Shown: positions 16,719 to 25,618 of the stretch, piece by piece
How positions within the stretch are numbered: position 1 is the stretch's first letter
How the letters are laid out: every line of letters begins with the position of its first letter
Assembly (NCBI GenBank): GCA_019459285.1
Contig: JAIBEL010000073.1
Coordinates: 124,001 to 188,000 of the forward strand
Length of the DNA: 64,000 nucleotides
Direction of reading: 5' to 3'
Origin: Rhizobium sp.
GTDB lineage: Bacteria > Pseudomonadota > Gammaproteobacteria > Burkholderiales > Thiobacillaceae
Program-made: the position numbers and the translations under genes
The notes under the pieces: generated by a model
What the model was told of the DNA's origin: nothing
What the model saw: only the letters and a program-made list of their open reading frames with translations
Databases searched by the model: none

Positions 16719-18793
16719 GCTGCTCCTCCTACTAGGGAAGTCACTTTGATCTGCTTGCCTTCAGGCACTTCGGCGTGCGAAAGCACTTTGAGTTGCGGCA
16801 CCGTGCGCCGCAGGAAACGTGCGAGTAGCGGACGCAGCACGGCCGGCGTCAGCAGAACGGCGGGATGGCCCAAGGCTTCCTGGCGCTGCGTCGAAGCCTG
16901 GGTCCGTTCCAGCAGCGTGTCGGCGAGGCCCGGCTCCATGCCGGCGGAATCATGGCCTGCCTGCAAGGTCTGCAACAGCAGGCGCTCCAGGTTCTGGTCG
17001 AGGGCAATTACCGGGAGTTCGCTGGACGAACCGTATATCTGCTGAACGATCGAACGGCCCAGCGCCACCCGCACCAGCGAGGTGAGTTCGTGCGGGTCCT
17101 GCACGCGGGCCGCATGCTCCAGCAGCGTGTCGATGATGGTCCGCATGTCGCGAATGGCCACGCCTTCCGTCAACAGGTTCTGCAGTACTTTCTGCACGGT
17201 GGACAGCGGCAGCATCTTCGGCACCAGATCCTCCACCAGCTTGGGCGCGCTCTTGCCGAGATGGTCGAGCAGCGCCTGGGCTTCCTGGCGTCCCAGCAGC
17301 TCGGCTGCGTGCAGCGTCACCAGATGGTTCAGGTGCGTGGCGACCACGGTGCCGGGATCGACCACGGTATAGCCCATGGCCTGCGCCTGTTCGCGCAGAT
17401 CCGATTCGATCCACACGGCCGGCAGACCGAAAGCCGGATCCTGCGTGGCGACGCCCGGCAATGCCGTGGCGACGGTACCCGGATCGATGGCCAGGAAAGA
17501 GCCGGTGCGCACTTCGCCGCTGCCGATTTCCACGCCCTTGAGGGTGATGCGATAGCTGTTCGGATTGATCTCGAGGTTGTCGCGGATGTGCACGGCCGGC
17601 GGCAGGAAGCCGATCTCGCGGGCGAATTTCTTGCGGATGCCCTTGATGCGGCGCACCAGTTCGCCATCAGCGGCGTTGTCGACCAGCGGGATCAGGCGAT
17701 AGCCGACTTCCAGCCCCAGAGTGTCGATGGGGGCGACGTCTTCCCAACTGGCTTCCTGGGATTCGATGGCCGCGGTGGGCACCGTCTCCACGGTGGGCGG
17801 CGTTTCTTCCTTCGGGTGGCTCCTTTTCCAGGCCAGCCAGACAATGCCGCCGGCCAGCAACAGGAACGCCAGGTTCGGCATGCCCGGAATCATGCCCATC
17901 ATGCCGAGGATCGCGGCCGTGATGTAAAGCGCCTGCGTCTTGTTGAACACGTTGGACAGCATCTGCCCGGCGATGTCTTCCTCGGTGCTGACGCGGCTGA
18001 CGATGATACCGGCGGCGATCGAGATGACCAGTGCCGGGATCTGTGCGACCAGGCCGTCGCCGATCGCCAGCAGGGTGTAGTTCTGTGCGGCGTCCGCCAG
18101 CGACAGGTCGTGCTGCATCAGGCCGATGACGAGGCCGCCGATGATGTTGATCAAGAGGATCAGGATGCCGGCGATGGCGTCGCCACGCACGAATTTCGAC
18201 GCACCATCCATCGAGCCGTAGAAATCGGCTTCCTGGGAAATCTCGGCACGGCGCCGGCGCGCTTCGTTCTCGTCGATCAGGCCGGCGTTGAGATCGGCGT
18301 CGATCGCCATCTGCTTGCCCGGCATCGCGTCGAGAGTGAAGCGAGCGCTGACCTCGGCGATCCGTCCCGCGCCCTTGGTGATGACGATGAAGTTGATCAC
18401 CACCAGGATGACGAACACGATGATGCCGACCGCGTAATTGCCGCCGACCAGGAAATGGCCGAAGGCCTCGATCACCTTGCCGGCCGCGTCGGGACCGGTA
18501 TGGCCATGCAGCAGCACGACACGGGTGGAGGCGACGTTGAGCGACAGGCGCAGCAGCGTCGACAGCAGCAGCACGGTGGGGAAAGCGGCGAAATCGAGCG
18601 CCTTCTTGGTCGACAGGCCGACCAGCAGCACCATGATGGACAACGCGATGTTGAAGGTGAACAGCATGTCCAGGGCGAAGGGCGGCAGCGGCAGCACCAG
18701 CATCGCCAGGATGAGGACGATGAACAGCGGTGCCGCCAGCGTGCGGGCATTGGAGCTGTTGAACAGATTGGAAAGGCTCAGGGTGCCGTTCAT
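16715..18793 (-). CDS. flhA: Flagellar export gate protein FlhA
   Basis: A 692-residue FlhA of normal length. The N-terminal half carries about eight membrane helices and the conserved FHIPEP-family block (FPTVLLLSTLLRLSLNVASTR). The charged loop SARFTLDAMPGKQMAIDADL follows, and the C-terminal cytoplasmic half forms the nonameric export gate ring. It uses the proton motive force to drive export of rod, hook and filament proteins. Four-base overlaps with flhB upstream and flhF downstream show tight coupling. Confidence 0.97.
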   Translation of the reverse strand: MNGTLSLSNLFNSSNARTLAAPLFIVLILAMLVLPLPPFALDMLFTFNIALSIMVLLVGLSTKKALDFAAFPTVLLLSTLLRLSLNVASTRVVLLHGHTGPDAAGKVIEAFGHFLVGGNYAVGIIVFVILVVINFIVITKGAGRIAEVSARFTLDAMPGKQMAIDADLNAGLIDENEARRRRAEISQEADFYGSMDGASKFVRGDAIAGILILLINIIGGLVIGLMQHDLSLADAAQNYTLLAIGDGLVAQIPALVISIAAGIIVSRVSTEEDIAGQMLSNVFNKTQALYITAAILGMMGMIPGMPNLAFLLLAGGIVWLAWKRSHPKEETPPTVETVPTAAIESQEASWEDVAPIDTLGLEVGYRLIPLVDNAADGELVRRIKGIRKKFAREIGFLPPAVHIRDNLEINPNSYRITLKGVEIGSGEVRTGSFLAIDPGTVATALPGVATQDPAFGLPAVWIESDLREQAQAMGYTVVDPGTVVATHLNHLVTLHAAELLGRQEAQALLDHLGKSAPKLVEDLVPKMLPLSTVQKVLQNLLTEGVAIRDMRTIIDTLLEHAARVQDPHELTSLVRVALGRSIVQQIYGSSSELPVIALDQNLERLLLQTLQAGHDSAGMEPGLADTLLERTQASTQRQEALGHPAVLLTPAVLRPLLARFLRRTVPQLKVLSHAEVPEGKQIKVTSLVGGAA

Positions 18794-19947
18794 GCGTTAG
18801 CTCCCATGCTGGCGGCTTGCAGCGGGTCGAGTTCAGGCGGGACCGGCAAGGCGGTCGGAATCTCGGGATAGGCCCCGCCCAGCTGCTGGAAATGACGCAG
18901 CTGGAAGACGTAGGCCAGCACTTCGGCCACCGCTGCATAGAGGGTGGCCGGGATTTCGTCGCCGAGTTCGGTATGGCGGAACAGCGCGCGCGCCAGCGGC
19001 GGCGCTTCCAGCAGCGGAATCTTGTGCTCGGCGGCCAGTTCGCGGATCTTCGCGGCCACCGCGTCGGCGCCTTTGGCCACTACGCGCGGCGCGCCCATCT
19101 TGCCTTCGGTGTATTTGAGCGCGACCGCAAAGTGGGTCGGGTTGGTCACCACGACGTCGGCGGTGGGGATCTCGGCCATCATGCGGCGGCGTGCCATTTC
19201 GCGCTGCTGGGCGCGAATGCGTGCCTTGACGTGCGGGTCGCCCTCCGATTCCTTGGCTTCCTGGCGCAGTTCCTCCTTGCTCATCTTGAGCTTGTTGAAG
19301 TAGCTCCAGAGCTGGTACGGCAGATCCAGCACGACGATGAAGATCATCGCGCCCGAGGCCAGCAGGAAGATCTTTCCGATGAGATCGCCCATGTGCTGGA
19401 TGGCGCCGGTTGGCTCTTCCATGCTGAGCGAGAAAATCGCGTCGAGATTGGACCAGATCAGCCAGACCGCTACCACGCCCAGCAGGCCGACCTTGGCCAG
19501 CGATTTGACCAGTTCGACCAGACCCTGCCTGGAGAACATCCGCTTGATGCCGGACAGCGGGTTCAGGCGCTTGAAATCCGGCATGAAGGCCTTGGTGCTG
19601 AAAAGCCAGCCGCGCAGCAGCAGCGGCGAAGCCAGTACTGCGATCACCACCAGTGCCAGGAAGGGGGCCAGCGCCAGCGCGGCATCCAGGACCTGGTCGG
19701 ACATCTGGGTCATGACGTAGTTGCTGTCGCGTGCAACGGCCGGATCGAACTGCAAACCGCCGCGCACGATCTGCGACATGGTCTTGCCCAGGCCGCCGGC
19801 CATCATCCACAAGGCCGAGCCGCTGGTCATCAGCACGACGAACGTAGCCAGCTCGCGCGATTGCGGCACCTGGCCTTCTTCGCGCGCCTTTTCCAATCGC
19901 TGGGGCGATGGGGCTTCTGTCCGTTCCTGATCGCTTTCTTCAGCCAT
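18790..19947 (-). CDS. flhB: Flagellar export switch protein FlhB
   Basis: A 385-residue FlhB with four membrane helices in the first 210 residues and a C-terminal cytoplasmic domain bearing the autocleavage motif NPTH in VVVTNPTHFAVALKY (about residue 265). Cleavage there changes export specificity from hook to filament substrates. It opens with MAEESDQERTEAPSPQRLEKAREEGQVPQSREL, the classical FlhB N-terminus. It heads flhB-flhA-flhF-flhG-fliA-motC-motD, an unbroken minus-strand run. Confidence 0.97.
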   Translation of the reverse strand: MAEESDQERTEAPSPQRLEKAREEGQVPQSRELATFVVLMTSGSALWMMAGGLGKTMSQIVRGGLQFDPAVARDSNYVMTQMSDQVLDAALALAPFLALVVIAVLASPLLLRGWLFSTKAFMPDFKRLNPLSGIKRMFSRQGLVELVKSLAKVGLLGVVAVWLIWSNLDAIFSLSMEEPTGAIQHMGDLIGKIFLLASGAMIFIVVLDLPYQLWSYFNKLKMSKEELRQEAKESEGDPHVKARIRAQQREMARRRMMAEIPTADVVVTNPTHFAVALKYTEGKMGAPRVVAKGADAVAAKIRELAAEHKIPLLEAPPLARALFRHTELGDEIPATLYAAVAEVLAYVFQLRHFQQLGGAYPEIPTALPVPPELDPLQAASMGANA

Positions 19948-19972
19948 CCCTGATTCACCTGGTTAGAGGGGA

Positions 19973-19992
19973 CCGTCTCTTGCTCGAGACGG
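19973..19992. other. Hairpin in the motB-flhB gap
   Basis: CCGTCTC (19973-19979) pairs with GAGACGG (19986-19992) across a 6-base loop, in the 116-bp gap between motB and flhB. There is no T-tract on the minus-strand exit side, so it may be a leader or mRNA-processing structure of the flhB operon rather than a terminator of motAB. Confidence 0.35.
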
Positions 19993-20063
19993 GCTTTCTA
20001 CAGGGTGAATTATTGGCTGGGTCCGGTACGGGCGATCAGGGGAATAAGGGTGGATTTGGCCTG

Positions 20064-21038
20064 CTATTTCGCCTCAAGTGGCGCCTGCGGAGGAATCGGG
20101 ACACTTGTAGCGGGAGAAACCTTGGCCTGATCAGACGCATCCTGAGCATCGGCGGCATCCGCCGTGCTCACGCCGCTGGCTTCCTTCGTAACGGCATCCT
20201 CGGTGCGCTTGTTCATCACGATGATGCTGATGCGGCGATTGACCGGATCGTGGGGCGCCGCGTGGCCGAACGGGACGGATGACGCCAGGCCAACCACCCG
20301 CAGCATTTTCGATTCGTCCATGCCGCCGGCAATCAGTGCCCGGCGCGAGGCGTTGGCGCGATCGGCCGACAGTTCCCAGTTGCTGTAGCCGCGTGCGCCG
20401 TTGGCGTAAGGCGTGGCATCCGTATGTCCGGACAGGCTGACCCGATTCGGCACGTCGTTCAGCATCTTGCCGATTTCATGCAGGATGACCTTGGTATAGG
20501 ACTGCAGCTCGGCGCTCGCCAGATTGAACATGGGACGGTTCTGCTCGTCGACGATCTGGATGCGCAGGCCTTCGCTGGTGATGTCGATCAGCAGTTGCCG
20601 CTTGAACTGCTTCAAGGTGGGATTGGCGTCGATCGCCATTTCCATGCGCTTCTTCAGCTGCTTGAGATTGGCCGCCTCGATGCGTTCGAGCTCGGCCTGG
20701 GCGGCTTTCAGGTTGTAGGATTTCTTCTCGGCTTGGGGCTCGCCTTTCTTGACCTGTCCACTCTTGCGCGAGATATCGGTCCCGCCTCCCTTGATCACGC
20801 TGGAGCTGTCGCCGCTGCCCGAGCCGCCCTGCATCGCCACCTTGAGCGGCGTCTTGAAGTATTCCGCAATCCCTTGCAGGTCGCCTTTGGCGGTCGAGCC
20901 CAGCAGCCACATCAGCAGGAAGAACGCCATCATCGCCGTCACGAAATCGGCGTAGGCGATCTTCCATGCGCCGCCGTGGTGGCCTCCCGCCACCTTCTTG
21001 ACGCGCTTGATGACGATGGGGGCTTTTTGTTCGCTCAT
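20064..21038 (-). CDS. motB: Flagellar motor stator protein MotB
   Basis: A 324-residue MotB. The single membrane helix contains the proton-carrying aspartate (Asp31 in AWKIAYADFVTAMMAFFLLMWLL); a long linker precedes the OmpA-like peptidoglycan-binding domain (SGHTDATPY, NWELSADRA, PVNRRISI). The C-terminal 45 residues are an alanine-rich tail beyond the domain. It follows motA by 36 bp and forms the MotAB stator, so this organism carries two stator sets (MotAB and MotCD). Confidence 0.95.
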   Translation of the reverse strand: MSEQKAPIVIKRVKKVAGGHHGGAWKIAYADFVTAMMAFFLLMWLLGSTAKGDLQGIAEYFKTPLKVAMQGGSGSGDSSSVIKGGGTDISRKSGQVKKGEPQAEKKSYNLKAAQAELERIEAANLKQLKKRMEMAIDANPTLKQFKRQLLIDITSEGLRIQIVDEQNRPMFNLASAELQSYTKVILHEIGKMLNDVPNRVSLSGHTDATPYANGARGYSNWELSADRANASRRALIAGGMDESKMLRVVGLASSVPFGHAAPHDPVNRRISIIVMNKRTEDAVTKEASGVSTADAADAQDASDQAKVSPATSVPIPPQAPLEAK

Positions 21039-21074
21039 GGGTGCGTCATGGAGATCGGGACAAGTAACGCGAAA

Positions 21075-21935
21075 TCAGCGCGACTTCGCGTTCTTGACGT
21101 GCTCTTCCAGTTCGCTGAAGGAAGGACGTTCGGTCGAGAACAGCACCTTGCGCCCGAACTCGACCGCGATCGCCGGCGCATAGCCGTTGATGCTGGCCAG
21201 CAGCGTCACCTTGATGCACTGGAACATCTTGGTCGATTCGTGCAGCTTCTGTTCGAGCAGGGTGGAAAGCGGACCGACAAAACCGTAGGCCAGCAGGATG
21301 CCGAGGAAGGTTCCGACCAGCGCATGCGCGATCAGGATGCCCAGTTCCGCGGGCGGCAACCCCACCGATTCCATCGTGTGCACGACCCCCATCACCGCCG
21401 CCACGATACCGAATGCCGGCATGCCGTCGCCCAGCTTGGCGACGACGTGTACGGGGACCTCGCCTTCGTGATGGTGGGTTTCGATTTCGTTGTCCATCAG
21501 GTTTTCGATTTCGAAGGCGTTCATGCTGCCGCTCACCATCAGGCGCAGATAGTCGGTGAGGAATTCGATGATGTGATGATCCGCCAGGATGGTCGGATAT
21601 TTCGTGAACAAGGGGCTGCTCTCGGGCGAATCGACGTCGGCTTCCACCGACATCAGGCCTTCCTTGCGGATCTTGGTTAGCAGTTCATACAACAGCGCCA
21701 TGATGTCCATGTACAGCGCGCGCGTGTATTTCGATCCCTTGAACACGGTAGGCAGCGCCTTCAGCGTGGCTTTAACGGCCTTGCTGTTGTTGCCGACCAG
21801 AAACGCACCGCCAGCCGCCCCACCGATCATCAGCAATTCCACCGGCTGGAACAGCGCAGCCAGGTGGCCGCCTGCCAGCGCAAAGCCACCGAAGACACTC
21901 AACGCCACAACGATATAACCAACGATGACTAGCAC
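21075..21935 (-). CDS. motA: Flagellar motor stator protein MotA
   Basis: A 286-residue MotA with four membrane helices (residues about 2-20, 30-50, 170-190, 200-220) and the charged cytoplasmic loop that contacts FliG. The motif GMPAFGIVAAVMGVVHTM marks helix 3. It is the first gene of motAB and is preceded by a sigma-28-like promoter about 95 bp upstream, so it should be a late flagellar gene. Confidence 0.95.
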   Translation of the reverse strand: MLVIVGYIVVALSVFGGFALAGGHLAALFQPVELLMIGGAAGGAFLVGNNSKAVKATLKALPTVFKGSKYTRALYMDIMALLYELLTKIRKEGLMSVEADVDSPESSPLFTKYPTILADHHIIEFLTDYLRLMVSGSMNAFEIENLMDNEIETHHHEGEVPVHVVAKLGDGMPAFGIVAAVMGVVHTMESVGLPPAELGILIAHALVGTFLGILLAYGFVGPLSTLLEQKLHESTKMFQCIKVTLLASINGYAPAIAVEFGRKVLFSTERPSFSELEEHVKNAKSR

Positions 21936-22028
21936 GGCCGTCTATCCCTTATTGATTGGTACACCAAGTGAGAGCGGCCTCGCTCCATCCCGGTCTGGCG
22001 GCATCGAAACTGATGCTTTCAAGTGGAG

Positions 22029-22055
22029 GATTCGACAAAATCAAAAGAAACTTGA
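22029..22055 (-). promoter_or_regulatory. Sigma-28 (FliA)-like promoter of motA
   Basis: On the minus strand TCAAGTTT (22055-22048), an 11-bp spacer, and GTCGAATC (22036-22029) match the FliA consensus TAAAGTTT-N11-GCCGATAA at 6 of 8 and 5 of 8 positions with exact spacing. It lies in the noncoding gap between the methyltransferase gene and motA. fliA itself is encoded 8 kb downstream. Confidence 0.55.
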
Positions 22056-22089
22056 TGGCGCAGCGCGAGTATTTCCACGCGGCGGTGCC

Positions 22090-22845
22090 TTACATTTGCC
22101 AGACATACAGCGTGTGGCGCGGGCCGGCATCCCCTGCCACCACGTGATCTGGCGGGCGGCCTTCCACCGGAAACGCCAGGCTGACGAACAGCGTGCCAGG
22201 ACGCATCTGGCCCTGCACCTGTTGCCACAGCCCAGGCATGGCTGCAGGCGAAAGAAAGGCAAACACGACATCGAATCGAGACAGATCAAGGCTTGCGTAA
22301 TCGTCCCGCATGAAGTTCACCCGACTCCCTTTGAGCCTGGCGCGCACACGGCTGATGAGCCAGGGCGCCGGTGCAATTTCAGTACCGTAAAAATGGCCGT
22401 GCGGAAATTTCGCTTCCAGATAGAACGGTACGCCCCCCAGGCCGCTGCCGAGATCGATGAAGCTAAAAGGGGTTTGCGGCAACAGGGATGCCAGAGGTTG
22501 CCATGCTGCATGGCCGGACAGATACAACGGCACCCGGGTGCGGAACGTGCTCCAGTAGAACAGGACCAGCAATACGAATATGGCCAGATAGATCCAGGCA
22601 GGCAGATCAGCCTGTCTGGCCAGAAGTACGGCAGGCAGAAAACCGAGATGCAGGGGAGGCCACCACGCAGGCTGCCGCCATGCACGGCTCAGGAGCGCCG
22701 CGATTCCGCCCTGTGCGAATGCAAGTTGCCAGAGGGCGGCTTGATACGAGAATGAAATCTGCAGCAGATGGTTCAGAAAGATGGCTGCCAGCAGGGCTGC
22801 GCACTGGATGACAAGCGACTGAAGGCTGACCGGCAGGCGCGCCAT
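22090..22845 (-). CDS. Membrane-attached class I SAM-dependent methyltransferase
   Basis: About 251 residues. The N-terminal 95 residues contain about three hydrophobic helices, and the C-terminal part is a Rossmann methyltransferase with motif I FIDLGSGLGGVPFYL, acidic residue GTEIAPAP in motif II, and MRDDYASLDLSRFDVVFAFLSP for motifs III/IV. Substrate unknown. It begins 24 bp after flhC and ends ahead of motA, so it is carried in the flhDC transcription unit. The ATG at 22845 is chosen because upstream residues of the same frame are a shadow of flhC. Confidence 0.78.
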   Translation of the reverse strand: MARLPVSLQSLVIQCAALLAAIFLNHLLQISFSYQAALWQLAFAQGGIAALLSRAWRQPAWWPPLHLGFLPAVLLARQADLPAWIYLAIFVLLVLFYWSTFRTRVPLYLSGHAAWQPLASLLPQTPFSFIDLGSGLGGVPFYLEAKFPHGHFYGTEIAPAPWLISRVRARLKGSRVNFMRDDYASLDLSRFDVVFAFLSPAAMPGLWQQVQGQMRPGTLFVSLAFPVEGRPPDHVVAGDAGPRHTLYVWQM

Positions 22846-22868
22846 CACCGGACTCCCGGGGAAGCCCG

Positions 22869-23423
22869 TCAGGCGGCGGCGGTCAGTTCGGTCTGGGCTT
22901 CTGCCTTGGCCTTGCGGGTTTTGCCTGCGCGAGCCGGCATGTTGCACAGGCCGCACACGTAATGATTGTTCAGGTCGTCGGGATGAACCACGAAGTGGCC
23001 GCCGCAACCGCTGCACACGGCTGTTTCGAGCATGCGGCTTTCGAAGAAGCGATTCAGCGTCCACGCGCGGGTGAAGCTCAGCACGGCTTCGATCTGGTTG
23101 GTATGCAGGTATTCCTGATACAGGCGGTAGCTCTTGAGCACGGCCTCGATGCCGCTGCAATCGCTGTTCTTCGTGATGTAGCGGTGGATGTTGATGAACA
23201 ACGAGGAATGGACGTTGGGTAGCCAGGTCAGGAACCAGTCGGTCGAGAACGGCAGCATGCCCTTGGGAGGCGACACACCTTTGACTTCCTTGTACAGCTT
23301 GAGCAAGCGTTCGCGCGACAGCGTGGTTTCGGATTCAAGAACCTGCGGGCGGGCGCCGAGTTCGATCAACTCGATCGCCAGCTGGGTGTCACGCATTTCA
23401 GTCAACAGACTTTTCTTGCTCAT
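22869..23423 (-). CDS. flhC: Flagellar master regulator subunit FlhC
   Basis: A 184-residue FlhC. The zinc-binding C-terminal region has four cysteines in CSGCGG and CGLC separated by 16 residues. FlhC binds DNA with FlhD as a hetero-hexamer and activates early flagellar operons such as flhB. It follows flhD by 50 bp. The alanine/lysine-rich tail is variable in betaproteobacteria. Confidence 0.95.
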   Translation of the reverse strand: MSKKSLLTEMRDTQLAIELIELGARPQVLESETTLSRERLLKLYKEVKGVSPPKGMLPFSTDWFLTWLPNVHSSLFINIHRYITKNSDCSGIEAVLKSYRLYQEYLHTNQIEAVLSFTRAWTLNRFFESRMLETAVCSGCGGHFVVHPDDLNNHYVCGLCNMPARAGKTRKAKAEAQTELTAAA

Positions 23424-23473
23424 GAATCCACTCCCCTTTTTTATTGTGCGACTTTGCTGCAGGTACGACAGAA

Positions 23474-23791
23474 TCAGGCAAAGGCTTCCACAGCTTGGCC
23501 GGCCATCAGGATGGCGGCGTGGGACTGGGCGATGGCACGATCCTTGGTGTAGTTGGTCAGCATGTTGAGCACCACGCCGTCGTCGAAGCGGAAGCGCGAC
23601 ACCATCATGCCGGACGCGGCAAGCTTGAGGACTTGTGCGGGCGTCAGCGCCTCGATCAGGTCGGCGACGTCCTGGCTGATGCCTAGACGAAAGACGGCGG
23701 TCGCCTTGTCGTGTTGGATCATGCTCTGCGCCAGCATCAGGTAGTTCAGATTGACGTCGCGCATTTCGTCCAGCATTTCGTCCATTTTCAT
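23474..23791 (-). CDS. flhD: Flagellar master regulator subunit FlhD
   Basis: A 105-residue helical FlhD with the conserved block DVNLNYLMLAQSMIQHDKATAVFRLG. The family usually starts a few residues before MDEML; the ATG at 23791 (MKMDEMLDEM) is supported by a GGACAGG ribosome site, and a second ATG two codons later is possible. It is the first gene of flhD-flhC-methyltransferase, downstream of a 291-bp regulatory region. Confidence 0.94.
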   Translation of the reverse strand: MKMDEMLDEMRDVNLNYLMLAQSMIQHDKATAVFRLGISQDVADLIEALTPAQVLKLAASGMMVSRFRFDDGVVLNMLTNYTKDRAIAQSHAAILMAGQAVEAFA

Positions 23792-23926
23792 TTTGCCTGT
23801 CCTTCGTCGTTGAATTTTTTTCAAACTCACACTTAAGTCAGCGTGGTGAATTCGTTTTCGGACGGCACCCGGGAAAGTTAATGTGGACAAGCGCTGTATT
23901 GAGAGACGGAAATGAGCAACCCTCGT

Positions 23927-23945
23927 TGTAGGTGTTTGTCCTACA
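23927..23945. promoter_or_regulatory. Inverted repeat in the flhDC upstream region
   Basis: TGTAGG (23927-23932) and CCTACA (23940-23945) form perfect 6-bp arms around 7 bp, 136 bp ahead of the flhD ATG. This is a plausible operator for a response regulator acting on the master operon. The regulator is not identifiable from the window. Confidence 0.4.
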
Positions 23946-24045
23946 CGACGGGCCAGGATCACGCGCAAGGCCGTCTGGCCGGTTTGCTGCCATCCTGGGA
24001 AATACAATTAAAACAATGAAATAAAATCAGAAAGCGCCAGTCCGT

Positions 24046-24064
24046 TGCGGGCGGTACGCCCGCA
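24046..24064 (-). terminator. Hairpin after manC
   Basis: TGCGGGCG (24046-24053), loop GTA, CGCCCGCA (24057-24064) forms an 8-bp perfect stem 18 bp past the manC stop. The T-rich stretch on the minus strand starts about 10 bases after the stem rather than directly, so it is a weaker intrinsic terminator candidate. Confidence 0.45.
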
Positions 24065-24082
24065 GCGTAGGACCGCGCGCCC

Positions 24083-25504
24083 TTAACTGCGCTTGTAGAT
24101 ATCCTCGAACCGAACGATGTCGTCCTCGCCGAGATAGGTGCCCGACTGGACTTCGATCATGTGCAGGTCGATCTTGCCGGGATTTTCCAGCCGGTGGGTG
24201 GTGCCGAGCGGAATATAGGTGGACTGGTTTTCGGTCAGCAGCATGACCTCGTCGCCGCAGGTGACGCTCGCCGTCCCCGACACCACGATCCAGTGCTCGG
24301 CGCGGTGATGATGCATCTGCAGGCTGAGCTTCTCGCCCGGCTTGACCATGATGCGCTTGACCTGGAAGCGCTCGCCCTCGTCGATGCCCTCGTACCATCC
24401 CCAGGGACGGTATACCTGCTTGTGGACCAGATGCTCGCAGCGCTTTTCGGCTTTCAGGCGGTCGACCAGCTTCTTGACGTCCTGGACCTGGTCCTTGTTG
24501 GCGACCAGGACCACGTCGGCCGTTTCGACCACCACCAGGTCGGATACGCCCAGCATCGCAACCATGCGGGTTTCGGCACGGACGAAGTTGTTGCGGGCGT
24601 TTTCCAGCATGACGTCGCCACGGATCGCATTGCCCTGCCCGTCCTTTTCAGCCACGTCCCACAGCGCCGACCAGGCGCCGATATCGTTCCAGGCCATGTC
24701 CGCAGGGACCACGGCGGCGCGACGGGTATGTTCCATGACGGCATAATCGATCGACTCGGACGGACAGGCCTCGAATGCGGCCGGGTCGAGCCGCACGAAA
24801 TCGAGATCGAGCGTGGCGGCATCCAGTGCGGCGCGGCTGGCGTCCAGAATGTCGGGCCGCAAAGCCTGCAGCTCCTGCAGGAAATCCGACGCCCGGAACA
24901 GGAACATGCCGCTGTTCCAGAAATATTCGCCCGATTCCACATACTGCTGCGCGGTGGCCAGGTCGGGCTTCTCGACAAAGGCCGCGACCTGGTGCACCCC
25001 GGCAGTATCGGCCAACTGCGCACCCTTGCGGATATAGCCGTAGCCGGTTTCCGGCGTGGCAGCGACGATGCCGAAGGTGGCGAGATGGCCATGCTGCGCC
25101 GCCCGGGCCGCGGTACGGATAGCATCGTGGAACGCCGCGACGTCGCCGATCAGGTGGTCGGCCGGCAGGATCAGCATCAGCGCATCCGGATCGTCGCGCG
25201 ACAGCATCAATGCGGCCACCGCAATCGCAGGGGCGGTATTGCGCCCTACCGGTTCCAGCACGATGGCACGCGGCGCAGTATCGATCTGGCGCATCTGCTC
25301 GGCAATCATGAAGCGATGCTCCACGTTGCAAACCATCAAAGGTGCAGCCATTTCCGGCATGTTCGCCAATCGGCTGACAGTGTCCTGCAGCAGGCTCCGG
25401 TCGCTGGCAAGCGGCAGCAGCTGCTTGGGCAGCGCCGCACGGGACAACGGCCACAGGCGGGTGCCGGAGCCTCCGGAGAGAATCACGGGATGAATGCTGG
25501 TCAT
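24083..25504 (-). CDS. manC: Bifunctional mannose-1-phosphate guanylyltransferase / mannose-6-phosphate isomerase
   Basis: A 473-residue type II enzyme of the AlgA/ManC/CpsB family. The N-terminal nucleotidyltransferase domain has LSGGSGTRLWPLSR and FVEKP. The C-terminal cupin domain has the isomerase motif LQMHHHRAEHWIVVSGTA, with metal-binding histidines, and ends ...VQSGTYLGEDDIVRFEDIYKR. It makes GDP-mannose for exopolysaccharide. It lies 114 bp downstream of epsD on the same strand. The ATG at 25504 begins the conserved part; the Shine-Dalgarno sequence is weak. Confidence 0.95.
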   Translation of the reverse strand: MTSIHPVILSGGSGTRLWPLSRAALPKQLLPLASDRSLLQDTVSRLANMPEMAAPLMVCNVEHRFMIAEQMRQIDTAPRAIVLEPVGRNTAPAIAVAALMLSRDDPDALMLILPADHLIGDVAAFHDAIRTAARAAQHGHLATFGIVAATPETGYGYIRKGAQLADTAGVHQVAAFVEKPDLATAQQYVESGEYFWNSGMFLFRASDFLQELQALRPDILDASRAALDAATLDLDFVRLDPAAFEACPSESIDYAVMEHTRRAAVVPADMAWNDIGAWSALWDVAEKDGQGNAIRGDVMLENARNNFVRAETRMVAMLGVSDLVVVETADVVLVANKDQVQDVKKLVDRLKAEKRCEHLVHKQVYRPWGWYEGIDEGERFQVKRIMVKPGEKLSLQMHHHRAEHWIVVSGTASVTCGDEVMLLTENQSTYIPLGTTHRLENPGKIDLHMIEVQSGTYLGEDDIVRFEDIYKRS

Positions 25505-25618
25505 GTCGAGTGCTCTTGAAATTGAAATTCCGTTCAAACGAGGCAAATTCCGTTCCTGACGCCGGGACACGTCCGCAATCGTCCGCCCAGTCCCCTGGCG
25601 ATCTGGATCATGCGGAGC

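Noticed and set aside
16865-18871. Long open frame antisense to flhA
   Set aside because: Histidine/arginine/glutamine-rich composition typical of a GC-rich shadow; flhA on the other strand is unambiguous.
19973-19992. Intrinsic terminator of motAB
   Set aside because: The stem is good but no T-run follows on the minus strand; recorded as a hairpin only.
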